From NCBI GenBank assembly GCA_035687895.1, contig DASRUE010000064.1, positions 15,566 to 79,565 of the forward strand: a stretch of 64,000 bases of DNA, written 5' to 3'. The translations under genes were made by a program, and so were the position numbers. Position 1 is the stretch's first letter. Each line of letters starts with the position of its first letter. This DNA comes from JAERML01 sp035687895. Lineage in GTDB: Bacteria; Bacteroidota; Ignavibacteria; UBA10030; UBA6906. Below are positions 41,605-51,298 of the stretch, piece after piece. Under the pieces are notes generated by a model. The model saw nothing but the letters and a program-made list of their open reading frames with translations, searched no databases and was not told where the DNA came from.

Positions 41605-43079
41605 CCGACATCCTCTTCACCCATTCATACTTCCTCCACTTTGATCCGAAGGAGTACAAGGCGATGATGCCCTACCCTCCGCTCGGAACGCTCTATGCCG
41701 CGAGCGTAGCACGCGCAGCAGGCTATTCGGTTCAATTGTTCGACAGCATGCTTGCAACCAACGAAGACGAGATCCTCCCCGTTATCCGTGAACACCGTCC
41801 AAAAGTAGTTGTCATCTACGATGATGATTTCAACTACCTCACCAAGATGTGTCTGACGCGCATGCGTGAAGCAGCGTTCACAATGGCCTCTCTTGCAAAG
41901 AGGGAAGGTTGCACGGTAATCGTTCATGGCTCTGATGCTGTTGACCATCTCGACAAGTACTTCAACCACTCCGTTGACTTCGTCATCTGTGGAGAAGGAG
42001 AACAGACGCTCCGTGAGACACTTGACCACCTCCTGAAAAATGGGAAGGCCAAGGAAGAGATTCCGGGTCTTGCATACATGAGCATGGGGACTGGTGCCAC
42101 GAACACGGCGCGGCCTGTGGTTAAGGATCTCGATGCTCTCCCCTTTCCTGCGTGGGACATTGTCGACATTGAGCGATACCGGAGCGTCTGGAAGAGACGA
42201 CATGGTTTTTTTTCAGTCAACATGGTCACCACGCGCGGATGCCCATTCCACTGCAATTGGTGTGCAAAGCCAATCTACGGTCAGGTGTACAGTTGTCGTT
42301 CGCCACGCAATGTGGTGGAGGAGATGCAATGGCTGAAACGGACCGTGAAACCCGACCACATCTGGTTCTGCGATGACATTTTTGGACTGAAACCAGGCTG
42401 GGTTGCCGCGTTCAGCAAAGAAGTGATAGATCAGGATGCGATCATTCCCTTCAAATGCCTGGCACGTGTTGACCTCCTGCTGAAGGAAGACGCCGTTGAG
42501 AATCTCCGGAAGGCGGGATGCACAACGGTGTGGGTAGGCGCAGAATCCGGTTCACAAAAGATTCTCGACGCGATGGACAAAGGCACAACAGTGAAGCAAA
42601 TCTACGAGGCATGCCGACTTCTGAAGATGGCTGGAATATGTGTCGGCTTTTTTCTGCAGTACGGCTATCCGGGCGAAACCCGAGATGACATTAAACTGAC
42701 GCTGAAGATGGTAAAGGAATGCATGCCCGATGAGATTGGTGTGTCTGTTTCCTACCCACTGCCGGGCACGAAGTTCTTTGAGAACGTGAAGACCCAGATG
42801 GGAGCGAAGCACAACTGGACGGACAGCCAGGATCTCGCAATGATGTTTGGCGGTACCTACCACCCAAACTTTTACCGTGTGTTGCACAAAGTGACGCATA
42901 AGAAATTCCGGATCTGGAAGAGTACAGAACTCTTACAAAAAACGATGAAGCAACCCTGGCGATTCACCCCTCAGAATGTGAGGAGCCTGGCGGCGGGCAT
43001 ATACCATCGCTTCACGTTGGCCGGAATAGAGAGCGAGATGGGTGAATTTCTGGCGGAACACAAGCATGCCGACTCTTGA
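41601..43079 (+). CDS. B12-binding-type radical SAM enzyme A
   Basis: A 492-residue protein. The N-terminal ~140 residues match the Rossmann-like cobalamin-binding domain of class B radical SAM enzymes (PPLGTLYAASVARAAGY, then VICGEGEQTLRETLDHLL). The 4Fe-4S motif is Cys214-x3-Cys218-x2-Cys221 (GCPFHCNWC); ESGSQKILDAMDKG and GYPGETRDDIKLTL are standard core motifs. The reaction is unknown (methylation, ring closure and others occur in the family). Start ATG 41601 follows family pattern (MTDILFTHSYF); a GTG at 41550 would add 17 residues. Paralog of the gene at 43896. Confidence 0.85.
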   Translation: MTDILFTHSYFLHFDPKEYKAMMPYPPLGTLYAASVARAAGYSVQLFDSMLATNEDEILPVIREHRPKVVVIYDDDFNYLTKMCLTRMREAAFTMASLAKREGCTVIVHGSDAVDHLDKYFNHSVDFVICGEGEQTLRETLDHLLKNGKAKEEIPGLAYMSMGTGATNTARPVVKDLDALPFPAWDIVDIERYRSVWKRRHGFFSVNMVTTRGCPFHCNWCAKPIYGQVYSCRSPRNVVEEMQWLKRTVKPDHIWFCDDIFGLKPGWVAAFSKEVIDQDAIIPFKCLARVDLLLKEDAVENLRKAGCTTVWVGAESGSQKILDAMDKGTTVKQIYEACRLLKMAGICVGFFLQYGYPGETRDDIKLTLKMVKECMPDEIGVSVSYPLPGTKFFENVKTQMGAKHNWTDSQDLAMMFGGTYHPNFYRVLHKVTHKKFRIWKSTELLQKTMKQPWRFTPQNVRSLAAGIYHRFTLAGIESEMGEFLAEHKHADS

Positions 43080-43200
43080 ATAGCCACTTCCGATGCCTAA
43101 TGGGGAGAATGAACCTGCTAACGTTTCAGAGGAGCGCTGAGGTCCCCGTCTACCGCTGCCCTTCGATATATCTTTCGAACTCGCACAGGAGGGCTAGCGA

Positions 43201-43488
43201 ATGAGCGCGTTCGTAATTGTCGACATCAATGTCACTGATCCGGTCGGCTACGAGGAGTACAAGAAAACTGCGGCGCCTACCGTTGCCATGTATGGTGGCA
43301 AGTATCTGGCGAGGGGTGGCCGGACTGAAGTACTGGAAGGTAACTGGATTCCCAATCGATTAGTCATCCTGCAATTCGGAAGTGTTGACCAAGCGAAACA
43401 GTGGCTGGATTCGGCAGAATACAGAGCAATTAAACACCTCCGGCACCAAAATGCCGAATCGAATATGGTCGTCGTTGAAGGAGTGTAA
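43201..43488 (+). CDS. DUF1330 family protein
   Basis: A 95-residue protein matching DUF1330: AFVIVDINVTDPVGYEEYKK, the glycine turn YGGKYLARGG, and QFGSVDQAKQWLDSAEYRAI. This is a dimeric alpha/beta barrel of unknown role, common next to other metabolic genes. AGGAGG eight bases before the ATG. Confidence 0.88.
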   Translation: MSAFVIVDINVTDPVGYEEYKKTAAPTVAMYGGKYLARGGRTEVLEGNWIPNRLVILQFGSVDQAKQWLDSAEYRAIKHLRHQNAESNMVVVEGV

Positions 43489-43540
43489 CATCATCATCGT
43501 TGCTGCGACTCATGCATAACACATAGAAAGGAGAGCCATC

Positions 43541-43810
43541 ATGGATGACAAAGTCCGCTGTCAGAGTTGCGGGATGCCACTCTCGGACGTGTTTGGGAAT
43601 TACGGCACAAACAAGGATGGATCGGATAATACCGACTATTGCGCTTTTTGTTTCAAGGATGGAGCATTCACAAATCCGCGTCAGACAATGGACGAGATGA
43701 TCAAGAGTTCCATTCTGAATATGACAAAGGACCTCCGGATGCCAGGAGAAAAGGCCATTCAACTGGCGAACGAGATTATCCCGAAACTGAAGCGATGGAA
43801 AAAGCCGTAA
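43541..43810 (+). CDS. Putative zinc ribbon protein (PF12674 type)
   Basis: An 89-residue protein with a zinc ribbon: CQSCGMPLSDVFGNYGTNKD and YCAFCFKDG give two CxxC pairs, followed by a helical region (TMDEMIKSSILNMT). AAAGGAG eight to nine bases before the ATG. Such proteins are found alone and their role is unknown. Confidence 0.83.
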   Translation: MDDKVRCQSCGMPLSDVFGNYGTNKDGSDNTDYCAFCFKDGAFTNPRQTMDEMIKSSILNMTKDLRMPGEKAIQLANEIIPKLKRWKKP

Positions 43811-43895
43811 TGTAAACAGGGGATCACTGGGTATTGATCTTTGTCCCTAATTGGAAATCGCCAATGAGTGCCGTCTCAATGTCAAAGGTTCTGCA

Positions 43896-45287
43896 TTGGA
43901 TATTGTTCTGACACACGGGTATTTTCTTCAGGAAGATGAGGCCGAGAAACGGATCATGAAACCGTATCCGACGCTCGGGATTCTTTACATCTCCGCGTAC
44001 CTCAAATCCAAGGGTTTTCATGTAGAGGTTTTTGACTCGACATTCCAGTCGAAGAAGGCGTTCACCCGGTACCTTGCCGACACGCGGCCTTCCATCGTAG
44101 GCATTTACGTCAACTTGATGACAAAATTGAATGCCCTCTGGATGATTCGGGAATGCAAGGCACATGGTTGTACTGTGATCGTTGGTGGCCCGGAGATTCC
44201 GTACTATGGCGAAGATTTTCTGAAACGCGGGGCGGATGTTGGCGTGATTGGTGAGGGTGAGCTGACGCTTCAAGAGTTGATCCCCCATCTCCAGAAGTCC
44301 GGCGCCAGCGGGATGCAACATGTCAGCGGAATCGTCTACCGCGAAAACGACGGCACCATCATCCGGACACCAGAGCGGCAGTTGATTGCCGACCTCGATC
44401 AACTTCCCGATCCTGACCGCGGCGCGATCGATCTTGCGCGCTACATACAGACATGGAAGACACACCATGGGAAGGGATCAGTCTCCCTCATTTGTGCACG
44501 AGGTTGTCCGTTTACCTGTACGTGGTGCAGCCGCTCGGTATTTGGTGATACGCACCGTCGGCGTTCGCCGCAGCGTGTGGTGGATGAGATCGAGTTTCTT
44601 CTTGCCACGTACCATCCCGACATGCTCTGGTTTGCCGATGACGTCTTCACCATCAACCACCGGTGGTTCTATCAGTTTCATGATGAAATGAAGCGACGGA
44701 ACATCCGGATCCCCTTTGAGTGTATTTCCCGCGCAGACCGGCTGAACGAGGATATCCTGCAGAAGATGGCCGAACTTGGGTCATTCCGCATATGGTATGG
44801 CTCAGAAAGCGGTTCTCAGAAAATCCTCGATGCAATGCAACGACGGGTAAAGGTGGAACAAATCCAGACGATCACGCGCCTCGCTCAGAAATATGGCATC
44901 GAGGCTGGGCTATTTGTGATGCTTGGCTACCCCGGGGAAGAGATTGAAGACATCGACGCCACCATCGAACATTTGAAAGCGACGAAGCCCGATACATATC
45001 TCACCACGGTGGCCTATCCAATCAAGGGCACGACGATGTACAACGAAGTTCGGGACCGTTTACTGGTCAATGACGATTGGGCAAGCAGCACCGACAGGAG
45101 CATCGACTTTAGAGGGAGACATTCCTCAAGGTTCTACTACTTTGCCACCCGGCATATGGTGAATGAGGTGCTGTTCTTTCGCCTCAGAAGCAACGGCCAC
45201 CGGCCGTTCGGCCCCCGCCTCACATCGTTTGCTAAGTCCAAGCTTGCCCGGATAGGCATGCATCTGACAGAACGGACCCGCACCTGA
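43896..45287 (+). CDS. B12-binding-type radical SAM enzyme B
   Basis: A 463-residue paralog of enzyme A. N-terminal cobalamin-type domain (DIVLTHGYFL, KPYPTLGILYISAYLKSKGF, IGEGELTLQELIPHL) and the radical SAM motif Cys204-x3-Cys208-x2-Cys211 (GCPFTCTWC) with ESGSQKILDAMQRR and GYPGEEIEDI. I chose TTG 43896 because the first residues then line up with enzyme A and AAAGG lies seven bases upstream; an in-frame TTG at 43851 is possible. An out-of-frame 15-codon ORF (43864-43911) overlaps the start. The methyltransferase gene begins 3 bp after its stop. Confidence 0.83.
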   Translation: MDIVLTHGYFLQEDEAEKRIMKPYPTLGILYISAYLKSKGFHVEVFDSTFQSKKAFTRYLADTRPSIVGIYVNLMTKLNALWMIRECKAHGCTVIVGGPEIPYYGEDFLKRGADVGVIGEGELTLQELIPHLQKSGASGMQHVSGIVYRENDGTIIRTPERQLIADLDQLPDPDRGAIDLARYIQTWKTHHGKGSVSLICARGCPFTCTWCSRSVFGDTHRRRSPQRVVDEIEFLLATYHPDMLWFADDVFTINHRWFYQFHDEMKRRNIRIPFECISRADRLNEDILQKMAELGSFRIWYGSESGSQKILDAMQRRVKVEQIQTITRLAQKYGIEAGLFVMLGYPGEEIEDIDATIEHLKATKPDTYLTTVAYPIKGTTMYNEVRDRLLVNDDWASSTDRSIDFRGRHSSRFYYFATRHMVNEVLFFRLRSNGHRPFGPRLTSFAKSKLARIGMHLTERTRT

Positions 45288-45290
45288 AGC

Positions 45291-46115
45291 ATGACAACCC
45301 GGGCACCAATGATCGAGCAACGGCCATTTGATGCAGCCGCGTCACTGTATGACCAGGAATTCGACGGCCATCGGCCTACTGTTCGCCTCCGACAGATTAT
45401 GATGAAGTTGTTCCTCAGGTACTTTCCCATTCATAGCTCGCTTCTTGAATTGAATTGTGGCACTGGGACCGACGCCATTGCGTTGGCAAACCATCGTATG
45501 ACCGTTTACGCGACAGATGATTCCCCAGCGATGGTATCATCTGCGCGGGAAAAAGTGTCGATGGCAGGACTTACCTCTCACATTATCGTTGACCGACTCG
45601 CTTTTGATCAACTGGATCAACTCCGCGGCAAGGTGTTTGACGGAGTATACTCGAACTTTGGCGGACTGAACTGTGTCCCCGATCTCTCTTCCATCGCTGC
45701 TGATGTGAGCGTGCTATTGAAGCCTGGTGGTTTCTTCGTCCTTTGCGTGATGACAGACTTCAGTATCTGGGAGACGACCGCGTTTCTCCTTCGGCTCCGA
45801 TGGCAGAGTGCCTTCCGTCGTTTGCGGAGAGACGGCGTTGACGCAAGGGTTCATGAAACGACTCTCCGTATCTACTATCACTCTCCTGATTCTATCCGGT
45901 CAGCTTTCGAGCCATGGTTCGAGCTGGTCGAGATGGGCGGGCTGAGTGTTTTCACTCCCCCACCCGGCGCAACAAAAGCGAACAGAGTGCTTCGCCCCAT
46001 CATCCCCTTGCTGGACCTTCTCGACAACGCTGTGTATCGCTGGTATCCCTTCCGTCGCATTGGGGACCATTGCTATATCGTCATGAGACGCACTACGCGG
46101 GAGAGTCTGGCATGA
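45291..46115 (+). CDS. Class I SAM-dependent methyltransferase 1
   Basis: A 274-residue methyltransferase: the SAM motif LELNCGTGTDAIALAN, VYATDDSPAMVSSAREK, and SNFGGLN after motif II. Hydrophobic C-terminal half ends PFRRIGDHCYIVMRR. Clearly paralogous to methyltransferase 2 at 52793 (same LELNCGTGTDA, SNF-GLN, LLKPGG and GDH ends). Probably modifies a lipid or sugar acceptor. Its stop overlaps the GT9 start (ATGA). Confidence 0.85.
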   Translation: MTTRAPMIEQRPFDAAASLYDQEFDGHRPTVRLRQIMMKLFLRYFPIHSSLLELNCGTGTDAIALANHRMTVYATDDSPAMVSSAREKVSMAGLTSHIIVDRLAFDQLDQLRGKVFDGVYSNFGGLNCVPDLSSIAADVSVLLKPGGFFVLCVMTDFSIWETTAFLLRLRWQSAFRRLRRDGVDARVHETTLRIYYHSPDSIRSAFEPWFELVEMGGLSVFTPPPGATKANRVLRPIIPLLDLLDNAVYRWYPFRRIGDHCYIVMRRTTRESLA

Positions 46116-47287
46116 ATGTCAACACCATGCGGGCAATAGACAGGTATGTCGGCATTCCACTCTGCTGGGCAACGGGGATCTGGAGCAATCTCTTCAGGCA
46201 CAGGAAACAACTTGCGCCAGAGCAGTGGAGATCCGTTCTCGTAATGAAGTTTTTCGGGATGGGAAGTGTTCTGCTTTCATCGTCCTTTGTTTCGGCGCTC
46301 CATGAACGGCTTCCAAACGTGAAGATCATTTATCTGACCTTTGGTGCTAATCTGGAAATGCTTGAGATGCTGCCTCAGGTATCATTCCGACTAGCGATCT
46401 CCACATCTTCCCTGCATCAGTTCATCTATGATTCCTTTAGGGCCTGGCGATTGATCCAGAGGGAATCGGTGGATGCTACATTCGATCTGGAGTTCTTCTC
46501 AAAATTTTCGACCCTTGTGTCATTCCTGTCCAGAGCACCTGTTCGAGTTGGCTATGCCTTACCTACTTACTGGCGGCGAATGCATCTGACCGTTCCCGTC
46601 CCTTTCGGGCATAACAAGCACGTGACCCAAGTATTCCTCAGTCAGCTGCAAGCTGTCGGGCTCCCGCCGCAGCAAACCGCTTCGGTCACATCTCTACAAG
46701 CCTCTCTGATAATCAATGCGTGCATGGAACGCGCTCTCAATCTTCAGTCGAATGGATTTGAGATCATTGCCGTGAACATTAACGCAGGGCCCACATCCCT
46801 GGAGCGTCGATGGCCCCCCGGGCGTTTCATAGAGGTGTGTCGTGTGCTTCTCGCCGAGAGGCCGGGCGTGCGATTCGTATTCACGGGAAGCACAGAAGAA
46901 AGGGGCTACGTCGAAGAAGCGCTACGTCACGATGTTGGCGTTCAGCACAACTCCATCAACGCTGCAGGACTCCTTTCTCTTGGCGAACTGATAGCGTTGC
47001 TTGAACGATCCTCTCTTCTTCTCACCAATGATAGCGGCCCCATGCACATTGCGGCCGCGATGGGCAGGCCTGTTGTGGCACTCTTTGGACCCGAGTCGCC
47101 CGCATTTTATGGCCCTTCCGCTCAATCCTCTCTTACCATCTACAAAGCGATCTCCTGCAGCCCGTGTTTGAATGCTTACAATGCCAAACTCTTTGTCTGC
47201 CCGTTTGATGCCAGATGTATGAAGGAGATCTCAATAGCCGAAGTGCTTGCTGCCGTTCGCTCTCTCCGTCCAGCCCTCGTCACGTAA
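46112..47287 (+). CDS. Glycosyltransferase family 9 (heptosyltransferase-like)
   Basis: A 391-residue GT-B protein. The sugar-nucleotide site LTNDSGPMHIAAAMGRPVVA and VALFGPESPAFYG are GT9 signatures, and the Cys-rich end SCSPCLNAYNAKLF...CPFDARC is also typical. GT9 enzymes transfer heptose or related sugars to lipid-linked acceptors on the cytoplasmic side. ATG 46112 overlaps the preceding stop; an upstream start is unlikely as the frame there lies inside the methyltransferase gene. Confidence 0.88.
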   Translation: MNVNTMRAIDRYVGIPLCWATGIWSNLFRHRKQLAPEQWRSVLVMKFFGMGSVLLSSSFVSALHERLPNVKIIYLTFGANLEMLEMLPQVSFRLAISTSSLHQFIYDSFRAWRLIQRESVDATFDLEFFSKFSTLVSFLSRAPVRVGYALPTYWRRMHLTVPVPFGHNKHVTQVFLSQLQAVGLPPQQTASVTSLQASLIINACMERALNLQSNGFEIIAVNINAGPTSLERRWPPGRFIEVCRVLLAERPGVRFVFTGSTEERGYVEEALRHDVGVQHNSINAAGLLSLGELIALLERSSLLLTNDSGPMHIAAAMGRPVVALFGPESPAFYGPSAQSSLTIYKAISCSPCLNAYNAKLFVCPFDARCMKEISIAEVLAAVRSLRPALVT

Positions 47288-47292
47288 AACCC

Positions 47293-48552
47293 ATGCGGAT
47301 CTTTCCCCGGCCACTGTTCGGTTACCTCGCTCTTCTTGTGCTTTTCGTGCTGGTTGTGTACCGCGGCGTTTTCCCCGCGTTCACTCAGATCGATACAGAT
47401 TTTCCCAACTACTATACGGCCGCACGGATTGTCCTTGAACAAGGCGACGTCAACCGTTTGTACGACGATCAATGGTTCCAGGAACAGATCTCCGCCCACC
47501 GGATACAGGCAAAAGGAAAGTTCTCGCCATTTCCGCCAACCACCGCATTGTTGGCCACGCCGCTGGGCCTGGTGCAACCTCAGACGGCGTTGCGGCTCCT
47601 TACGTTAGTCAATCTGATTTGCGTTTCCATTTGCGTCATACTCCTCGCACAGGCAACATCGTTTGAGTTCCCCGATGTCGCCGTGTTCGTTCTTCTCGCT
47701 GGGGTTGGACTCATCAATTGTATTCGCTTCGGCCAGTGGTACATTGTTGTTGCGCTATCCATCATTGCAGGATATGTTCTCTATCAGCATGGTCGCTTCA
47801 TTTTGTCGGGTATCTGTTTTGGTCTCTTTGTTCCAGTCAAGTATTTTCCCATTCTGTTTGTTCTTTATTTCGCAGCGCGCAAGGAATGGCGGCTGGTAGT
47901 GTCAGCAATCGCCACCAGCATGCTACTGATCCTTGTAAGCCTGCTAGTATTGGGGTGGGAGATCCACTATGCATTTCTCACATCTGTCCTTGGCGATCAT
48001 TTGCAATCCCGGTATACCTTGCAGAGTCCGTTTACAGGCACCTTCCAATCGTTCGATAGCCTACTTCATCAGCTTATGGTGTATGACCCCGAGCAGAACC
48101 CTCGTCCAGCGGTCCTCTCTGCAGACATGTTACCGGATGTCAAGTGGGGAATTGTCACCTTCCTTGTATTGGTGGCGCTTGTCTCCATCTTCAGGTCCCA
48201 AAGGCTCGGTGCTTCTGCGTCAGTCTCCTTATCCCTTTCGCTCTTGAGTGTTCTTGGTTTGCTGATTGCGCCAGGAGGGGCAACATACCACTTTGTCCTT
48301 CTCTGGCTCCCTTGTGCATTGCTATTGCAGTGGCTGGACAACACAGGACGGAATCGGCTTTTCCTTCTAACTCTCCTCATCTACGGGGCAATAGGATTCA
48401 TCCCCTACAGCCTGTTCCACTCGTTCGAAGGTCGGGGCTGGCTGTCGGTCCTTGCTTTCCCGCGGCTATGCCTGATGATCCTCCTCTTCTTCGTTGCGGT
48501 AGTAACCATGTGGTTACCCGCAACCAGGCAGCCTCTGGCACGTAATGTATGA
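47293..48552 (+). CDS. GT87-like (DUF2029) membrane glycosyltransferase A
   Basis: A 419-residue protein with about nine to ten membrane helices. The first loop DTDFPNYYTAARIVLEQGD-VNRLYDD is the DUF2029/GT87 pattern (the Asp and Tyr-Tyr pair near the first helix), and the later loop TATYHFVLLW-like GATYHFVLLWLP is conserved too. GT87 members use polyprenyl-phosphate sugars on the periplasmic face. ATG 47293 lies 5 bp after the GT9 stop region. Paralog at 55953. Confidence 0.82.
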   Translation: MRIFPRPLFGYLALLVLFVLVVYRGVFPAFTQIDTDFPNYYTAARIVLEQGDVNRLYDDQWFQEQISAHRIQAKGKFSPFPPTTALLATPLGLVQPQTALRLLTLVNLICVSICVILLAQATSFEFPDVAVFVLLAGVGLINCIRFGQWYIVVALSIIAGYVLYQHGRFILSGICFGLFVPVKYFPILFVLYFAARKEWRLVVSAIATSMLLILVSLLVLGWEIHYAFLTSVLGDHLQSRYTLQSPFTGTFQSFDSLLHQLMVYDPEQNPRPAVLSADMLPDVKWGIVTFLVLVALVSIFRSQRLGASASVSLSLSLLSVLGLLIAPGGATYHFVLLWLPCALLLQWLDNTGRNRLFLLTLLIYGAIGFIPYSLFHSFEGRGWLSVLAFPRLCLMILLFFVAVVTMWLPATRQPLARNV

Positions 48553-48637
48553 TAGTAGTATCTTGAGAGACGAGAACTTTCTATGTGCTTCCCGCGTTAG
48601 ATTATATACTTACTGAGTCATATAGAATCGACAGGTA

Positions 48638-49912
48638 ATGGGTACCTCCCTCAGCATGGGGTTTATTGTGTTCAGGATCGGTCTTCCTCTTGTGTTGTTG
48701 TTCATACAAATTGTGCTCTACCGTCGCACCATGCGGTGGCTCCGGCAGACATTTCCCTCCCGACCGGTTCTCCGCCACACGGCTCGAGGCATTTTCCTTC
48801 TTTTCAATCTCTCACTTGCCTATGTCGTGTTCATGCACCCTCAGCTAGGAGGAGTTCCGGCATGGTTTATCTATGGCGCGGCCTATCCGTTTTTCATCTG
48901 GCACGGCGCAACGTTTTTCCTTGGTTTGGGGATTTTCATTGCCACGATCGTGAAAGCACCGTTCACTGTCCCGTTCTGGATTTCCAAACGAATTCCAGCC
49001 TCGAGGAAAAAGATCGAAGCAATAAGGGCGGTGCCATCGTTCCAACAATTCGATGTCTCCCGTCGAGTATTCCTGCGCCGCAGCATGTATGGCTTGACTG
49101 CCGCGTCGTTTGCTGGTACGGCGTACGGCATGCTGATCGAGAAGAACGACGTAGAGGTAAACGACGCGGAGTTTTTCATCCCGAATCTGCCACAGGAATT
49201 GGATGGTTTCACTATCGCCCTCGCCAGCGACATCCACTCAAGTCTCTACATGACTAAGGAAGACATGCAGGAGTATGCACTTCGGATTAACGACATGAAG
49301 ACGGACATGATTGCGGTGGTGGGTGACTTCGTCAACGGGGCGATTTCCGAAGTGTATCCGTTTGCGGAAGCCTTCGGCAGCCTCAGCGCGCCGCTCGGTG
49401 TGTACGGCGTGATGGGCAATCACGACTTCTACAATCCTGACCCTGACATGGTGGCAAAGGAGGTGGATGGGTGTGGCATCAAGTTGCTACGGGATGACAA
49501 AGTCATTGTCGAAAAGAACGGTGCGAAGTTCTACCTTATCGGAGTCGATGATGTTGGAAGGGCAAATACGGCAACGGTCAAGCTCGATGCTGCACTCAGG
49601 TCCACGCCGCTGAAGATTCCGCGCATTCTTCTCTGCCATCGGCCGTACTACCTGCCGGAAGCATCGGAACGAAATATCGACCTGATGCTTAGTGGGCATA
49701 CACATGGAGGACAAGTGGTGCTTGGACAGTTTGGCGATCTTGTTATTGCACCTGCTTCATTCGCCTCGCGCTACGTCTGGGGGAAGTACCGAATCGGCGA
49801 TACGCATATGTACGTATCCCGAGGAATTGGCACGGTTGGACTCCCAATCCGTTTGAACTGCCCGCCTGAGCTCACGCGAATCACACTGCGGAGTGCCATG
49901 CCTGCTATTTAA
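48638..49912 (+). CDS. Membrane metallophosphoesterase with an internal twin-arginine motif
   Basis: A 424-residue protein. Three to four helices occupy residues 1-120; then SRRVFLRRS at 141-149 followed by TAASFAGTAYGML looks like a twin-arginine (Tat) signal, and from about 180 a calcineurin-like domain with Asp198-x-His200 (ASDIHSS), GDFVNG, GNHDFY (His262) and GHTHGG (His354) metal sites. YkuE-type phosphoesterases are Tat exported, but here the Tat motif is preceded by a membrane domain. Substrate unknown. Confidence 0.84.
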   Translation: MGTSLSMGFIVFRIGLPLVLLFIQIVLYRRTMRWLRQTFPSRPVLRHTARGIFLLFNLSLAYVVFMHPQLGGVPAWFIYGAAYPFFIWHGATFFLGLGIFIATIVKAPFTVPFWISKRIPASRKKIEAIRAVPSFQQFDVSRRVFLRRSMYGLTAASFAGTAYGMLIEKNDVEVNDAEFFIPNLPQELDGFTIALASDIHSSLYMTKEDMQEYALRINDMKTDMIAVVGDFVNGAISEVYPFAEAFGSLSAPLGVYGVMGNHDFYNPDPDMVAKEVDGCGIKLLRDDKVIVEKNGAKFYLIGVDDVGRANTATVKLDAALRSTPLKIPRILLCHRPYYLPEASERNIDLMLSGHTHGGQVVLGQFGDLVIAPASFASRYVWGKYRIGDTHMYVSRGIGTVGLPIRLNCPPELTRITLRSAMPAI

Positions 49913-49926
49913 GATGCTGGCAGGTT

Positions 49927-51225
49927 TTGTCTATTCGTTCATCTCTCACCATCCCTTGTTTGTTCTTGACCTCCTCTCCTCCATCCAATGTCGTTGGAAG
50001 TCTTCTCCAATCATCCGCGATATACTTCCTCAGCTCAGTGTTCACCAACGGCGCGACGTTTCTCAACTCGATTGCCGTTTCATGGTACCTTGGCAAGGTG
50101 GGCTTGGGTGAATTCTCCCTCTGTCTAACAGCCGTCTTGATTGCTCTCCTTCTGTCGGACATGGGGTTGAACACAATCGTTTTGCGCGACTACTCTGGTA
50201 GAAATGAACCCGCCTCACCATCTCTCCGGTTTCTCTTGGGAATCAGAACTCTCGCCGCATCTGCAGTCACCGTTGTTATCATCGCGGTTGGTGTTTCGGT
50301 CTTTCAGGAGTCCGCGCCTCTCGTTGTCGCTGCATCCCTATTGATTTTGCCCCGTTCCATTTCCGGGGTGGCTGAGAGCTACCTGAAGGCGCGGATCCAA
50401 CGGCGAACCGTCTTTGCTATCGCAATCGTTTCGTCCATCCTCCAGATCCTCTTAGTTTGGGAAGTGGCGGCTGGCGGCAACAGCCTTACCATGATCTTCT
50501 TTGTGCTGGCTGCACTCGAATATGGGAAATCACTTATCCTCTTGCTCATCCTGCGGCCCACGCTCCAATCCCAAAACAACTCCGTTCCGATTCAGCAATC
50601 AGGTTTGAGATCTTTGCTTGTACAAGGACTTCCCTTCGCGATCATTGCCCTCCTTTCTCTTCTCGGTGAGCGCGCAGATCTCTTTTTCCTTGCCGCTCTA
50701 CGAGGAGCGGCGGAGACTGGAATCTACGCGGGCGCCGAGCGATTCCTTATGCTCGGTAACTTGTTTGCCTTCTCATTCTACGGCTCCGCCCTGCCTGTTT
50801 TCTCCTCGTTCCGGAGACAGGCTGATTATCGCGCCGTGGTGCGAAAGACACTCCTTTTCGCTCTCGTCCTTTCCTCCGGCGCGGCTTTCATACTCGGTGT
50901 TGGGGCCCGGTTGATCATAGCTACGACTTTCCGCTTCGAGGAATCCGTCCTGCTGCTGCGGATACTTGCCGCCACCTTCCCTGGAATTGTCATCAACTCA
51001 ATTCTAAGAATAGCCCTCTTCTCCGTTCAGCGGGAGCGCCCAGTGGCAACCGTGTTTGTCGTTGCCATTGCCCTGAATACAATCCTTAATCTCATATTCA
51101 TCCCTCGTTTTGGTGCACTGGCCGCCGCCTTTATTGCCGTGGGTACAGAGTACGCAATTATGTTCGGACATTTGCGGTTGTACCTGTCCTTTGAACATGA
51201 CAAGTGGCCATCTCGCAATTATTGA
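49927..51225 (+). CDS. Oligosaccharide flippase (MOP/Wzx-like)
   Basis: A 432-residue membrane protein with about twelve helices (SSVFTNGATFLNSIAVSWYLG, LLSDMGLNTIVLRDYSGRN, GIYAGAERFLMLGN). The N-terminal helices and the conserved Arg-rich loops fit the Wzx/polysaccharide-flippase family, which moves lipid-linked sugars across the inner membrane. The start is uncertain: TTG 49927 is used, 14 bp after the preceding stop, with no ATG in a suitable place. It ends 74 bp before the next radical SAM gene. Confidence 0.78.
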   Translation: MSIRSSLTIPCLFLTSSPPSNVVGSLLQSSAIYFLSSVFTNGATFLNSIAVSWYLGKVGLGEFSLCLTAVLIALLLSDMGLNTIVLRDYSGRNEPASPSLRFLLGIRTLAASAVTVVIIAVGVSVFQESAPLVVAASLLILPRSISGVAESYLKARIQRRTVFAIAIVSSILQILLVWEVAAGGNSLTMIFFVLAALEYGKSLILLLILRPTLQSQNNSVPIQQSGLRSLLVQGLPFAIIALLSLLGERADLFFLAALRGAAETGIYAGAERFLMLGNLFAFSFYGSALPVFSSFRRQADYRAVVRKTLLFALVLSSGAAFILGVGARLIIATTFRFEESVLLLRILAATFPGIVINSILRIALFSVQRERPVATVFVVAIALNTILNLIFIPRFGALAAAFIAVGTEYAIMFGHLRLYLSFEHDKWPSRNY

Positions 51226-51298
51226 CTTTGAGAAGAGTTTCAAACATCTTGCTTTACAATCAATAGTAGTTCATGTTTTTCCGTTATCCACGAAGACA

